Made by a program: the position numbers and the translations under genes. Under the pieces are notes generated by a model. It was not told where the DNA came from and did not search any database. It worked only from the letters and a program-made list of their open reading frames with translations. From contig OX411556.1 in assembly GCA_948146395.1 (NCBI GenBank), positions 26,546,596 to 26,610,595 on the forward strand: a stretch of DNA of 64,000 nt. Direction: 5' to 3'. The DNA comes from Fragum whitleyi (lineage: Eukaryota > Mollusca > Bivalvia > Cardiida > Cardiidae). Positions 39,601 to 43,233 of this stretch are shown here, in pieces. Numbering within the stretch: the first letter of the stretch is position 1; every line of letters starts with the position of its first letter.

Positions 39601-42600
39601 TTTCCAAATATTTTTGCTTCAGTGATAGCGAGGAGCTGATTATGTTGGAATTGGCCTAACCTGTCTATTCTTCGGTGGCATTCATCCTGTCCGTCAGTTT
39701 TTTCCCCACCAATGGGTTGATAATGTGGCATAGTAGTTGAAGGCTAGGAAATGATGAAATGGTAGTACTGGTGAGAGAAATATCAGGAATCCATTTTGGT
39801 GCTCCAACTGCACAATATGGCTGCAAAATTGTTAAAAGCAGTGTAAACCGTGTAAAACCGTATTCAAACAAACAAAAATAATATGGGTAAGAAATATTTG
39901 GTGTTTGAACCCTTGGCTTACAAAGATTGCCAGTTTCAAATAATATCTTTCTATTGTGTGTTTTAGTGATATAGCCCCTAATTAGTGCCCACAGGTTATT
40001 AGAGATCAGTGCTAGATCAGAAGTTTAGTTGGATGAACTGAGTCCCTGGGACTCAAAGGTTTATGTCTTTGGTGGTTCTTCCTGAAGGGTTTGAAGTCCT
40101 TGGTTTATACACAATTTCTTTTTAATTGTTATTCCAAAAACTAAACTGATATAGAATAGAACCAATAGAATCTCAAACATTGTATATCACATAAAACAAA
40201 GACACCCAAGTGTATGGCTTTCTAGGAATAAAAAGGGGAAAAGAAATTAGGGTGGTATATTACACTTATCAATTCTTTTCTCAGCTTCTAAGGAACTCGC
40301 ATGAGATATTAGTAAGAGTCCAGACTATATTATGCTTGTAAGTATTAGACTCACAAAACTTTTGTCTGTTTAAGGCTTGTATTAGGTAAATCACCATACA
40401 AGGTTTTGCATTACTTAATAGATTGCCTTACACAGTTTTGAACAGAGCGCTGTGTGTCAGATGAGGAAAATGGTAATAATCTTCTTGTTGTAATTAAACC
40501 AATTTGAGACAAATTTCCCTCTCCTAAATCAATAATGTTTTAGCCGGGAAAACACACAGAAGAGTGCTACAATTATAAAACAAAAATTCTTAATTGTGAT
40601 ATGTCATGGGAAAAGGAATCGTCTTGATAATTTAAAAAATAAATATGACCCATCTATTAGTAAGGGGTCATCTGGCAGATTTTCACTACTGATACAGTCA
40701 AACCTGTCTCAGCGACCACCTGTATTCAGCAAGCAACCTGTCTAAAGCAAGGGACCACCAAGTTCCCAAATGCACCATTTGCTGTGAAATTGACCTGTAT
40801 TAAGCAAGCACCTGTCATAAGCAAGCACTTTTTGCATGTCCCTCGGGTGTTTGCTTAAGACAGGTTTGACAGTAATTTGAAATGTTATAAGATACAGGGC
40901 AAATCTTCAGAAAATAATGCATTTTGAAACAACAAAAAAAGAAGAAAAAGATTTTAGCCGTTTGTTTAGAGAATTTTGCTGAAATGATTGTCCACTAAAA
41001 AAATAAGCAGAACTTAAAGCTTTTTGTCATTGCTTACATAGAGGTATTTTTAGCTCACCTGAGCACGAAGTGCTCATGTGAGCTATTGTGATCACCTTTC
41101 CTCCGGCGTCCGTCCGTCGGTCGTCGGTCGTCGTCCGGCGTCCGTCAACAATTTCTTTAAACGACATCTCCTCCTAAACTACTAGGCCAATTAACACCAA
41201 ATTTTACAGAAATGTTGCTTAGGTGGTCCCCTTCAAAAATAGCTAAAAGAATTGAAATCCATTAAAAACTCTGGTTGCTATGGCAACAAAAGGTGAAATT
41301 TTAAGAAATCTTTAAAATTCTTCTTCTTCTCAACCAGTAGTCCTACAGACTTAAAACTTGGCATGGATGATCAGTTCATAGACCTGAATAAAAATAGCTA
41401 AAATCATATCTTTTGGGCCACCAGGTGCGGAGCACCAGGGGGGAGGGGGTAGTACTCTGGGTAAATTTTGTAATCTTTAAGCCTCTTCTTCTTCGGAACC
41501 AGGAGCCCTACAGACTTGAAAATTGTCATGGATGATCAGCTCATAGACCTTAATAAAAATAGCTAAAATCATATCTTTTGGGCTGCCAGGTGCGGAGCAC
41601 CAGGGGGGAGGGGGTAGTACTTTTGTGAAAATTTTGTAATCTTTAACCTTCTTGTTCTTTTGAACCAGGAGCCTGACAGATTTGAATATGGGCATGGATG
41701 ATCAGCATATGGACCTTTATATAAATAGCTAAAATCATGACTGTAGATTCACCAGGTGCGGAGCACCAGGGGGGAGAGGGTAGTACTTTTGTGAAAATTT
41801 TGTAATCTTTAACCTTCCTCTTCTTCTGAACCACAAGCCCTACAGACTTGAAAATTGGCATGGAGGATCAGCTCATAGACCTTAATAAAAATAGCTAAAT
41901 TCATGACTGTAATGCCACCAGGTGCGGAGCACCAGGGGGAGGGGTTAGTACTTATGTAAAAATTTTGTAACTTTAACCTTCATCTTCTCATGAACCAGGA
42001 GCCCTACAGACTTCAATATTGGCATGGATGATAAGCATATGGATCTAAAATAAAAAAGCTAAAATCATGAATGTAGGGCCACCAGATGCGGAGCATTAGG
42101 GGGGAGGGGATAGTATTTTGGATCAAATTTGAAATCTTTAACCTTATTCTTTTCCTGGATCAGGAACCATACAGACTTGAAAATTGTCGTGGGTGATATA
42201 TATATTGACATTAATTAAAATAGCTAAAATCATGACTGTAGGGTCACCAGGTGCTGAGTGTCTTGGGGAGGGGGTAGTACTTTGGATCATTTTTGAAATC
42301 TTTAAACTTCTTCTAATGAACCAGGAGTCCTACAGACTTGAAAATTGGTATGGATGATCAGCATAATTATGGACATTAATTGAATTAGCTAAAATCATGA
42401 CTGTAGATTAACCAGGTGCAGAGCATCTTGGGGGAGGGGGTGCTTTGTTGAGAATTTTAAGTCCCTACAGCCTTTATATTTGACATGGATTGATCAACTC
42501 ATTAAAGAAAACTTTAAAAGTCTCAGACTCAGCCTGTATATCTGGCATAGATTAGCTGATCACAGACCTTTTATGAAAAAAGCTTAAATAAATAATGACC

Positions 42601-42869
42601 AGGGGAGGAGCAGAGGGGGGAAGGATTATTTCAAATGTTATCTGATTTAATAAGTGAAAATCTCTTTTTCTGTGGTTGCATGGACATACCTAGGTAATGA
42701 AGCTTTTTTCTCAGGTGAGCGACCCAGGGCCAACGGCCCTCTTGTTAAAAGGAGGTTTTGTTTCTGATTTCAGCACTTCATGCCAATAGAAGAAGACTGT
42801 CTAAAGCCATCTTGCAGTGGGTACATACCAGGATCTGCCTTTAATAAACATCAAACCTTGGTAGGGTAG
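590..42869 (+). CDS. TROAP: Tastin (TROAP)-like cell-cycle protein, 5 visible exons, 5' partial
   Basis: Spliced gene; join of 590-657, 1196-1430, 4011-4993, 36889-38409 and 42774-42869 gives about 966 codons ending at a TAG. All introns are GT-AG and phases agree at every junction (0, 1, 0, 0). The C-terminal 75 residues carry the pattern I recall from vertebrate tastin: LK..L......EA.LDDE, later R-C-T-D-P-V-A, L-L-E and F-M-P-I, the last motif being completed only after the final splice. Tastin is known as a microtubule-associated protein needed for spindle bipolarity and centrosome integrity, high in G2/M. The rest is Ser/Thr-rich and low in order, as in tastin: a KEN box at residues 107-109, CDK-type sites (TPKR, TPQR, TPSR, TPMR, TPIK), SUMO-type IKEE/IKQE motifs and one short coiled coil. 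Residue 1 is the codon at 592. The start codon is not visible. Identity rests on the C-terminal block from memory; a distant paralogue is possible. Confidence 0.72.
690..1152. repeat. Two eroded copies of the GGCTCAGTGCAAAAC MITE in intron 1
   Basis: 690-745 has ATGGCTCAGTGCAAAACAGTTGTCACTGCC; 1083-1152 has ATGGCTCGGC...ACCGCCTATAAGCATGCAGGCAGTTACAACTTTTCAGGCTGGGCC. Between them (746-1082) is AT-rich sequence without recognisable features. Confidence 0.55.
1196..1430 (+). CDS. TROAP: Exon 2 of the tastin-like gene (visible numbering)
   Basis: Acceptor GTGGGTATTTCAG, 235 bp open, donor CAAG|GTATTG. It encodes a basic segment rich in Lys and Arg, including HKSPG and the full CDK consensus F-T-P-K-R (TPKR at 1391-1402). 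Entry is phase 0 and exit phase 1; the single overhanging G joins the AG that begins the exon at 4011 to make a Glu codon. A stop lies 18 bp past the donor, so splicing is required. Confidence 0.72.
1443..1498. repeat. Left-end fragment of the GAGCCTGTGCGTGA MITE
   Basis: GAGCCCGTGCGCGACATTTCTAACAATTT...GCGCCAAGCAAAGACTCTGGTC, cut by a SINE. It starts 13 bp after the donor at 1431. Confidence 0.6.
1499..1680 (+). mobile_element. tRNA-derived SINE, second family, in intron 2
   Basis: CGAGCGTTGGGCTCTTCATCTAAAGG, B box TCCTGAGTTTGATTCCCGGG, TTCCACGAGAGTATTGGTGAATTTTCCAGGAAGCAGAATC, GGGATTAATCTAAGTTGTATGAACTTGGTTTGGTTTAAACAAAAAAAA tail. Confidence 0.72.
1875..2027. mobile_element. hAT-like MITE, 153 bp
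   Basis: CAGGGTTTTCCCTCTATG to CATGGAAAACCCTG; flanks CTCAATG and CTCCATG look like an imperfect target duplication. The interior reads as G-rich and C-rich halves around AGAATGTTTCTTTTAC. Confidence 0.6.
2212..2345. repeat. Palindromic repeat (ACCTCAGTTAACATTG), copy 1
   Basis: AACAATGTTAACTGAGGTTTC and, inverted, GAAACCTCAGTTAACATTGTG around AATGATTTTTATT. Outer parts GGACCCATAATATTTTAGCAAG and GTGGTCCGTAATGTTGCG are also loosely inverted. Confidence 0.75.
2528..2775. mobile_element. TTAA-flanked MITE, copy 1
   Basis: TTAACCCTTGTCATGCTGAATAAAT at one end and GGGTTCAGCATGACAAGAATTAA at the other; inside is the palindrome CAGACTGCACATATGTGCAGTCTG. TTAA with CCC ends is the piggyBac pattern. 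Confidence 0.8.
3285..3446. repeat. Palindromic repeat, copy 2
   Basis: TTATGGACCCGTATTAGTTC...CAAGGTTTCCTAATGAAAATCATTAGGAAACCTCC...AACTAGTACGGGTCCACTACC: an almost complete long hairpin. Confidence 0.78.
3562..3955 (+). repeat. Interspersed repeat B, about 390 bp, copy 1
   Basis: From GCGAGAATGAATGAGCCCCGTTGAATA to TATTTCATGACCACTCATTCAAT. It has a CRE-like TGACGTCAT at 3685 and an internal palindrome (TATAAACAGATAAAAACTG...TTTTTTATCTATTTATAGAT). GTTGAAT/ATTCAAT-type ends are loosely inverted. It ends 55 bp before the acceptor of the exon at 4011. Confidence 0.8.
4011..4993 (+). CDS. TROAP: Exon 3 of the tastin-like gene, KEN box and CDK-site cluster
   Basis: Acceptor CTTTGTATTTTCAG at 4010, then 983 bp open, donor AAG|GTAATAA at 4994. 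The open frame begins at the acceptor, 50 bp before the first ATG (4061), so that ATG is internal. The exon opens S-L-S-A-S-K-E-N-Y-Q, a KEN box of the type read by APC/C-Cdh1. Downstream are FTPQR, KTPPVRKR, GTPKE, LTPSR, TSPKV, ATPMR, ESPRA and KTPIK, several of them full S/T-P-x-K/R sites. Two SUMO-type motifs sit near the end (IKEE 4838-4849, IKQE 4967-4978). Exit is phase 0. The exon lies between two direct copies of the same repeat (3562-3955 and 5020 onward). Confidence 0.82.
5020..7165 (+). repeat. Interspersed repeat B, copy 2, interrupted by the 5356-7094 element
   Basis: 5020-5355 (TTGCGAGAGTGAAATAACCCCGTTGAATA...CTCGGCACAGTCTGTTTTTT) plus 7095-7165 (TATCTGTTTATAGATGACTTGTTTAATAAATTC...CACTCATTCAATATCC) rebuild one copy of the 3562 repeat. 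It begins 26 bp after the donor at 4994. Confidence 0.82.
5356..7094 (+). mobile_element. HINE-like element with 145-bp tandem monomers
   Basis: Starts AGCTCACCTGAGCACGAAGTGCTC (hairpin), ends TCAGGTGAGCGC...AGGGCCAATGTCCCTCTTG. The core holds about ten monomers of roughly 145 bp around CTCTAGAGGCCACATTTTTG, TGAAACTTGGTCAGAATGTTTGTCTCC and GGGGTCAAAAATGGGGTCA. It splits a copy of another repeat (5020-5355 and 7095-7165) exactly inside a T run, with no duplicated target. Short open frames here follow the repeat and are not genes. Confidence 0.85.
7440..8345 (+). repeat. Tandem repeat, about 200 bp, four to five degenerate units
   Basis: Units contain CACATATATACTAGTAA, AACTCCTCCTTCAGTTTTCCTTCAAAAGCTTTG, TTATCATAAGTTGAAGTTTTGCAAGACA, GAGGTCCCAACTCCCTCTGGTTCAAGAATTATCTGCCCTTGAACTTAAG. 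The last unit runs into a MITE at 8346. Open frames here are repeat artefacts. Confidence 0.85.
8346..8726. mobile_element. hAT-like MITE (GACACTAAAGG family), 5' truncated
   Basis: AAGGAGTCCAAGCTCAAAG, AATTTTCATAATGGGAGAATATTGTGG, hairpin around ATTGCATGTTATAAGC, ending GGACTCCCCTTAGTGTCAAACCCTG. Matches 31283-31700 but lacks the left end. Confidence 0.65.
8805..8945. mobile_element. TTAA-type MITE fragment
   Basis: GTTGTGCTGAACCTGAAA...TATAGACAAAGATCAGCCTGGC and TGTGAAGTCTGAGCTTAGTCTATAGTACCTG belong to the same family; ends are eroded. Confidence 0.45.
9440..9718 (-). mobile_element. tRNA-derived SINE, minus strand, well preserved
   Basis: On the minus strand the head reads TAGCGCAGCTGGTAGCACATC (A box), GTCCCGGGTTCGATCGCC (B box), then the body (ACTCATTCTTTCC, AACCCATTGG, GGCTAGGAAAGGATGTG, AGAAATACCAGGAATCCATTG) and the tail GGTGTTAAACTCCATTCAATC. 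Typical RNA polymerase III promoter layout; a SINE rather than a tRNA gene because the acceptor stem and anticodon arm do not fold. Confidence 0.82.
9880..9986. repeat. Hairpin repeat (TTCAGAAAAGAATTGAAGAC), copy 1
   Basis: CTTCAGAAAAGAATTGAAGAC...ATTCAATTCTTTTCTGAAG forms a perfect-looking hairpin, preceded by ACTCTCAAAACTATCTGATGTAAGTC. Confidence 0.75.
10182..11360. mobile_element. Mariner-like non-autonomous element, 1.2 kb
   Basis: Inverted ends CGAGGGGGTATCAAAAAGTTCTGAGAC (10182) and CGAGGGGCTATCAAATAGTTTTGAGAC (reverse complement, ending 11360), each flanked by TA. No transposase frame is recognisable. An ATGCCCC element is nested at 10834-11013. Confidence 0.78.
10834..11013 (+). mobile_element. 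ATGCCCC...CTCTTG element nested in a mariner-like element
   Basis: ATGCCCCCGATAGGGAGGCATCATAAATTTG, a long (CCGTCCGTCTGT) tract, CATTGGCCATAACTTC, GTCGGGGGCATTGTCATC and a closing GCTCTTG before TTTT. Confidence 0.75.
11724..11850 (+). mobile_element. tRNA-like SINE head, low similarity
   Basis: TGTAGCTCAGTTTGAAGTGCAGCAG, ATCATGGGTTCCTGTGTTGGATCC, TTTCCATTTTGTCTCTCAC. A-box and B-box-like words, B box degraded. Confidence 0.4.
11865..12340. other. Unassigned AT-rich DNA
   Basis: AT-rich with poly-T and ATTAA runs, upstream (in window coordinates) of the Tc1 pseudogene. No inverted terminal repeat of that element was identified here. Confidence 0.45.
12368..13045 (-). pseudogene. Decayed Tc1/mariner transposase
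   Basis: Read on the minus strand, fragments of a DDE transposase appear in order. From about 12980 down, FFTDKFWF and HLDGRRRVY keep the first catalytic Asp of Tc1-type proteins, although the usual DES is DKF. In-frame stops and frame changes follow. From 12729, QQDNARPHVAR carries the second Asp, then WPAFSPDLSPIKHLWGELDRR with the third acidic residue and the typical SPDLSPIxHLWxxL motif, then LQEEWNNIP. About 225 codons of a roughly 340-residue family are visible; the DNA-binding N-terminus is missing or unrecognisable. Stops and frameshifts make it inactive. A fragment of another repeat abuts its 5' end (13040-13100). Confidence 0.85.
13043..13097. repeat. Fragment of the GACACTAAAGG MITE family
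   Basis: AAGGGAGTCTTGTACTTCCTGACTCCCCTTTAAAGTTTCAAACCCTG, the right end of the family, abutting the Tc1 pseudogene. Confidence 0.45.
13230..13340. repeat. Hairpin repeat, copy 2
   Basis: ACCCTCAAAACTATGTGATGTGAGTCC, then TCTGAAAAGAATTGAAGCCTG...CAGGCTTCAATTTTTTCCTGAAG. Confidence 0.75.
13676..13958 (+). mobile_element. tRNA-derived SINE, plus strand
   Basis: A box region GCAGTTGGTAGTGCGCAAG, B box GTTCTGGGTTTGATCCCC, then ACTCATCCTTTCC, ACCAATGGTTTGATAATCATAGACC, GGCTAGGATGTG, GAAATACCAGGAATCCGTTG and CATAAAACCCCATTCAAAGCAAAA. Same family as 9440-9718. Confidence 0.82.
14038..15345. mobile_element. TTAA MITE, copy 2, interrupted by the 14148 element
   Basis: TTAACCCTTGTCATGCTAAACCC (14038) with GCACATATGTGCTGTCTG, then after the insertion AAACCAGAAAAG...TTATTCAGCATGACAAGGGTTAA (15345). 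Confidence 0.8.
14148..15204 (+). mobile_element. HINE-like element, AGCTCCACTGGCC type, nested in a TTAA MITE
   Basis: 5' hairpin AGCTCCACTGGCCGAAAGCCAGCGAGCT, monomers of the ATGGGCGTGGCAGGG type (TTTCAATGAAACTTTACCAGAATGTT), 3' GCCAGTAGAGCGATACAGGCCCTCTTGGGCCTCTTG. The subterminal pair GCTCCACTGGC/GCCAGTAGAGC is specific to this subtype. It splits the 14038-15345 MITE at a T run. Confidence 0.85.
15400..17372 (+). mobile_element. HINE-like element with 145-bp tandem monomers, longest copy
   Basis: 5' hairpin AGCTCACCTGAGCACGAAGTGCTC, then a (GTCCGTC)-rich tract, about twelve 145-bp monomers (TCTAGAGGCCACATTTT, CAACCTGAAATTTGGTCAGAATG, GGGTCAACTGGGGTCAAAAAC), a unique 100-bp tail and a 3' hairpin AGGGCCACTATGGCCCTCTTG. 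Inserted between T and TT. Confidence 0.88.
17373..18073. other. Unassigned intronic DNA
   Basis: AT-rich sequence with a run of about 18 A (17678-17695). No open frame or repeat family was recognised. Confidence 0.5.
18074..18302. mobile_element. TTAACCCTTT MITE, copy 1
   Basis: TTAACCCTTTCCTGTGTTAC at one end, CAGCAAAGGGTTAA at the other, with central hairpin AAATTGCTTGTCAGAAGCAATTT. Another piggyBac-like TTAA family, distinct from the 2528 one. Confidence 0.75.
18304..18643. mobile_element. TA-type MITE, second copy in inverse orientation
   Basis: Shares GAATCGTCTCATTGAGACGATT, AAAGAAGGGGATTTTGAAAACGGTTGCTTAATAAG and the end GTGGTCACTCAAGCAAGATTGACAGTG with the 195-529 element. It abuts the TTAA MITE ending at 18302. 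Confidence 0.7.
19360..21002 (+). mobile_element. HINE-like element with ATGGGCGTGGCAGGG monomers, nested
   Basis: Starts AGCTCATCTGAGCACAACGTGCTC, ends CAGGTGAGCGATTTAGGGCCATTTTGGCCCTCTTG. About nine monomers of roughly 150 bp contain CTCCTCCTGAACCACTGGGC, TTTCAATGAAACTTTACCAGAATGTT, TTTTGATTGGCCCATAAATATGGGCGTGGCAGGG. G runs of very different length follow CAGGG, up to 18 G at about 20803-20820. It sits within the 18933 element and itself contains a 19582-19866 insertion. Confidence 0.85.
19582..19866 (+). mobile_element. Short TATGTCCC...CATCTTG element, nested third level
   Basis: ATGTCCCGTATAGAGAGATCGGGGGCATATTG, a (GTCTGTCCGTCC) tract, AAGGTCAAGGTCATCTGTCAAGGTC, then ACACATCTTG. It interrupts a monomer between TTTT and TTTC, reconstructing ...CATTTT|TCACTTTGAAATC. 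Same A...CTTG, T/T insertion rule as the larger elements. Confidence 0.82.
21187..21439 (+). mobile_element. ATGCCCC...CATCTTG element
   Basis: ATGCCCCCCGCATCGAAAGATCAGGGGCATATTG, (GTCTGTCT)n, TGATGATAGATCTCAATGATACCC, AAGGTCATGTG, and ACACATCTTG before TTTTT. Confidence 0.82.
21701..22056. mobile_element. hAT-like MITE (CAGGGGTGTGGAA), second copy
   Basis: AGCGTGGGGAAATACAGATTTTC, ACTTGTCCAGGATCAAAATGAACTTGTCCG, hairpin AAAATGCTGTTACCCAGCATTTTC, ending GGAATTCCACACCCCTG. Diverged left end; the same family as 47663. Confidence 0.7.
22385..22440. repeat. Hairpin CTACAGCTTCAATAAGCTGTA
   Basis: AATATTGTAACTACAGCTT and AAGCTGTAATTACAATGTTTT pair. A looser relative lies at 25493-25560 (TTGTAACTACAGCTAAG...AGCTTGAATAGAGCTG). 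Confidence 0.55.
22910..24668 (-). mobile_element. HINE-like element with 145-bp monomers, minus orientation
   Basis: On the minus strand it reads from AGCTCACCTGAGCAC (24668) to GGGCCACTATGGCCCTCTTG (22910), with about eleven monomers. The block 23830-24400 contains two near-identical adjacent 290-bp dimers (compare 23858-24073 with 24148-24363), indicating recent local amplification. Flanking bases are T on both sides in element orientation. Confidence 0.88.
24840..24965 (-). other. tRNA-like sequence, minus strand, weak
   Basis: On the minus strand GTGCAGGTAGTTAGTGTACTTGG precedes AGAGGTTCGAAACTCTGTC, giving A- and B-box-like words about 50 bp apart. It does not fold as a clean cloverleaf. 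Possibly an old SINE head. Confidence 0.25.
25180..25335 (+). other. Exon-like stretch with (CT)n and paired AP-1-like sites, low confidence
   Basis: (CT)n at 25185-25198, then TGACTCAGTATTGGTGAGTCA, two inverted AP-1-type words. ATG at about 25312 (ATGGACTTAAGCCACG) is followed by a donor-like G|GTAACT. This could be a first exon with promoter elements, but no downstream exon was found and its phase does not fit the tastin-like exon at 36889. Confidence 0.2.
25998..26249 (+). mobile_element. ATGCCCC...CATCTTA element
   Basis: ATGCCCCCTTATCGAGAGATCTGGGGCATATTG, CCGTCTGTCTGTCCGTCC, repeated AAGGTCATGTGAC, AGGGGCATTTGTGTTTCACAAACACATCTTA. The last base differs from the usual CTTG. Confidence 0.8.
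26293..27389 (+). mobile_element. HINE-like element, 3' truncated
   Basis: Standard 5' hairpin and about six 145-bp monomers, then the tail seen in the 15400 copy up to ACAGTTCATTCAGG, where homology stops. The GTGAGCG and 3' hairpin are missing, and a fragment of the TA MITE family (CGCTTGAGCAATATTGACTG) follows at 27405-27452. Confidence 0.82.
27405..27452. repeat. End fragment of the TA-flanked CAGTCAA MITE
   Basis: GGTAGCTTAATTGAAGTGGTCGCTTGAGCAATATTGACTG, one terminal region only. Confidence 0.5.
27493..27753. mobile_element. MITE with GAGCCTGTGCGTGA ends, copy 2
   Basis: GCCTGTGCATGAGATTTCCAGCAATTTC to TGGAAATGTCACGCACAGGCTCA; contains a short tandem duplication (TATGTTTGAACCTCACTAATATTTC twice). 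Confidence 0.75.
28188..28712. repeat. Broken GAGCCTGTGCGTGA MITE enclosing other repeats
   Basis: AACCTGACCAGAGTCTTCACTGTGGACTTTGTAGG...AGGTCTCAAAGTATC (28210-28265) and the right end AATTGTTTGAAATGACACCCACAGGCAC (28690-28712), with a hairpin repeat (28470-28580) between. Confidence 0.5.
28470..28580. repeat. Hairpin repeat, copy 3, inverse
   Basis: GGAAGACTGTTTTAAACAGTCTTC, AATTCTTTTCTGAAGCTGATCCCCAGAG and ACTCACATCACATAGTTTTTTGAGTC, the reverse of the 13230 copy. Confidence 0.7.
31283..31700. mobile_element. hAT-like MITE (GACACTAAAGG family), full length
   Basis: CAGGGGTCGACACTAAAGG to CTCCCTTTAGTGTCGAACCCTG, inverted ends. The flanks share ATCTG (CATCTG before, ATCTGCA after), suggesting a target duplication. 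Central hairpin AAGAAATTGCTTGTTATAAGCAATTTCTTC. Confidence 0.7.
33039..33155 (+). other. Exon-like open segment inside the 5.8-kb element
   Basis: A good acceptor (AATATTTTTCATTTAG) precedes 38 open codons reading D-I-E-N-L-H-L-G-M-N-S-D-Y-E-G-S-Y-P-L-V then KLELARGIGLSESDESSK and TAA. The composition looks protein-like, but it is unrecognised and short, so it may be chance or a captured exon. It has no phase-compatible donor onward to the tastin-like exon at 36889. Confidence 0.2.
34510..34790. repeat. Fold-back element pair (CCTGCGTTCAGGATCAC family)
   Basis: Two copies begin CCTGTCCTGCGTTCAG; the second continues AAACAGTTTGCCAATTATACCCGCTTTG and returns as the reverse complement, CAAAGCGGAGTATAACTGACAAACTGTT...ATCCTGAATGCAGG, making a long hairpin. 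Related hairpins lie at 43234-43379, 53517-53649 and 53985-54105. Confidence 0.75.
35090..35265 (+). repeat. Direct tandem duplication of about 80 bp
   Basis: GTTGTCTGATGGCATAACCTTAAATA...GATGATGTTGTTTATAATGAATTAATGATGCCAAATCAT occurs twice in a row with only a few substitutions. Confidence 0.9.
35760..35888. repeat. Palindromic repeat, copy 3, shortened
   Basis: AGGACCGTTAATAGTTCCACAACATC...TGCGGAAGTATTATGGGTCCACTACC; the central palindrome is reduced. Confidence 0.65.
35935..36010. repeat. Fragment of the CAGGGGTGTGGAA hAT-like MITE
   Basis: ATTTGGAATTCCCATGCCGGTCTTGTCTGACATGGGCTTTTCTACATTC matches the left part of 47663-48017. Confidence 0.55.
36011..36483. other. Unassigned intronic DNA
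   Basis: AT-rich, no recognised repeat or exon. A 63-codon open frame at 36322 looks non-coding (Cys, Phe and His rich, no homology seen). Confidence 0.45.
36484..36689 (+). mobile_element. Degenerate ATGCCCC...CATCTT element
   Basis: CATCCCCCCTCCAATAGGTCAGGGGCATAATG, GTGACAAGGTCAAG, AAGGTCAAATTTG, AACAAACACATCTTTT: a diverged copy of the 19582 family, 200 bp before the exon at 36889. Confidence 0.65.
36795..36865 (+). repeat. Fragment of repeat B immediately upstream of exon 4
   Basis: TTTTTGACAAATTTGGTATTGAATGGCCACACACTCATATCATTTATT resembles the 3' end of repeat B (TTTGATAAATTTGGTATTTCATGACCACTCATTCAAT). It ends about 25 bp before the acceptor at 36888. Confidence 0.55.
36889..38409 (+). 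CDS. TROAP: Exon 4 of the tastin-like gene, coiled coil and conserved C-terminal block
   Basis: Acceptor TTTACTCTTTTACAG, 1521 bp (507 codons), donor ATG|GTATGT; phase 0 on both sides. The open frame continues upstream to 36736, but that part is intron containing repeat sequence. Around 37246-37360 (ELLERIQQHHERKLQRLE...) a short coiled coil is likely. The middle is polar, rich in Asn, Thr, Ser and Asp. An IKQE motif (37882-37893) follows TPRIIRKPE. From about 38247 comes the tastin-type block: LKGIL, NERYQEALLDDE, AERM, PRCTDPVAK and LLEGDDM, the best conserved part of the protein. The exon is separated from the previous one by a 31.9-kb intron. Confidence 0.85.
38445..38640 (+). mobile_element. 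Degenerate short element starting in the 5' end of intron 4
   Basis: TATGTTATGGCCCCGGTCGTCTGTCAGTCTGTCCATCTG near its start and GCGAAGCTCTTG|TTT at its end, resembling a shortened ATGCCCC-type element. It begins about 35 bp after the exon 4 donor. Confidence 0.45.
38643..38871. mobile_element. TTAA MITE, copy 3
   Basis: TTAAACCCTTGTATTCTGCC to TTTAGCATGACAAGTGTTAA, with CTGCACATATGTGCAGTCTGATG inside. Confidence 0.8.
39605..39876 (+). mobile_element. tRNA-derived SINE, head eroded
   Basis: ACCAATGGGTTGATAATGTGGCATAG, GGCTAGGAAATGATG, AGAGAAATATCAGGAATCCA, AAAACCGTATTCAAACAAACAAAA. Confidence 0.72.
40695..40872. mobile_element. Short TA-flanked MITE with perfect ends
   Basis: CAGTCAAACCTGTCTCAGCGACC at one end and AGACAGGTTTGACAG at the other, with TA on both sides. 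The middle reads as repeated TTAAGCAAGCACC-like motifs. Mariner-type by ends and target. Confidence 0.78.
41052..42744 (+). mobile_element. HINE-like element with 166-bp monomers (GGTGCGGAGCACC type)
   Basis: Ends as in the other copies (AGCTCACCTGAGCACGAAGTGCTC; AGGTGAGCGACCCAGGGCCAACGGCCCTCTTG), but the monomers are about 166 bp and carry the palindrome GGTGCGGAGCACC followed by a G-rich AGGGGGGAGGGGGTAGTAC, and ACTTGAAAATTGGCATGGATGATCAG. It lies 29 bp upstream of exon 5 of the tastin-like gene. Confidence 0.85.
42774..42869 (+). CDS. TROAP: Exon 5 of the tastin-like gene, C-terminus
   Basis: Acceptor TTTGTTTCTGATTTCAG is followed in phase 0 by HFMPIEEDCLKPSCSGYIPG..., ending L-V-G-stop (TAG 42867-42869). 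HFMPI completes the block begun in exon 4 and corresponds to the CFIPV near the end of vertebrate tastin, so this splice is well supported. A usable donor (ACCTTG|GTAGGG) lies at 42861, nine bases before the end of the stop and also in phase 0, so transcripts could instead continue to a distant exon. No AATAAA was seen in the few hundred bases after the TAG; the nearest is inside the exon (about 42843). Confidence 0.75.
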   Translation, partial: HFMPIEEDCLKPSCSGYIPGSAFNKHQTLVG

Positions 42870-42892
42870 GACTGAGAACATCAACAATAGAG

Positions 42893-43100
42893 ATTCATCC
42901 CTTTCCAAACTTACAAAAGCCTTGACAGACAGTACAGACTAAGATCAGACTGCACAGATGTGCAGTCTGATCTTGGTCTACACTCTGCCTGTATCTTCAT
43001 AATATATGTAGCAAATATTTGAGTCACTGGCTTATTGAAACGGTCCTAAATTCAGCAATTTGGTAGGACAAAAAATTAGATTCAGCAGGTTCAGGGTTAA
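42893..43100. mobile_element. Diverged TTAA-type MITE after exon 5
   Basis: AGACTAAGATCAGACTGCACAGATGTGCAGTCTGATCTTGG palindrome and GATTCAGCAGGTTCAGGGTTAAG end. It begins about 25 bp after the stop codon of exon 5. Confidence 0.6.
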
Positions 43101-43233
43101 GAAACTATAAGATCCATCACAAGAGAAGGAACCATCTTGGAACTCAAGTGCGTCTGATTGTTGAAAAACGGGATTGAAGTACCAGAGGTCAATCAGAGCT
43201 TTTATTAGGTGATTGGTTTTATTGGACACCTCA

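Larger units (their letters stand above)
38872..41051. other. Intron 4 sequence with old MITE and SINE fragments
   Basis: Apart from the SINE at 39605-39876, the MITE at 40695-40872 and fragments of the TTAACCCTTT family near 39160-39290 and 39490-39600, this is AT-rich DNA without recognisable features. Confidence 0.45.

Noticed and set aside
41477..41861. Minus-strand frames containing CSAPGSPKD
   Set aside because: They repeat with the 166-bp monomer and come from the GGTGCGGAGCACC repeat.
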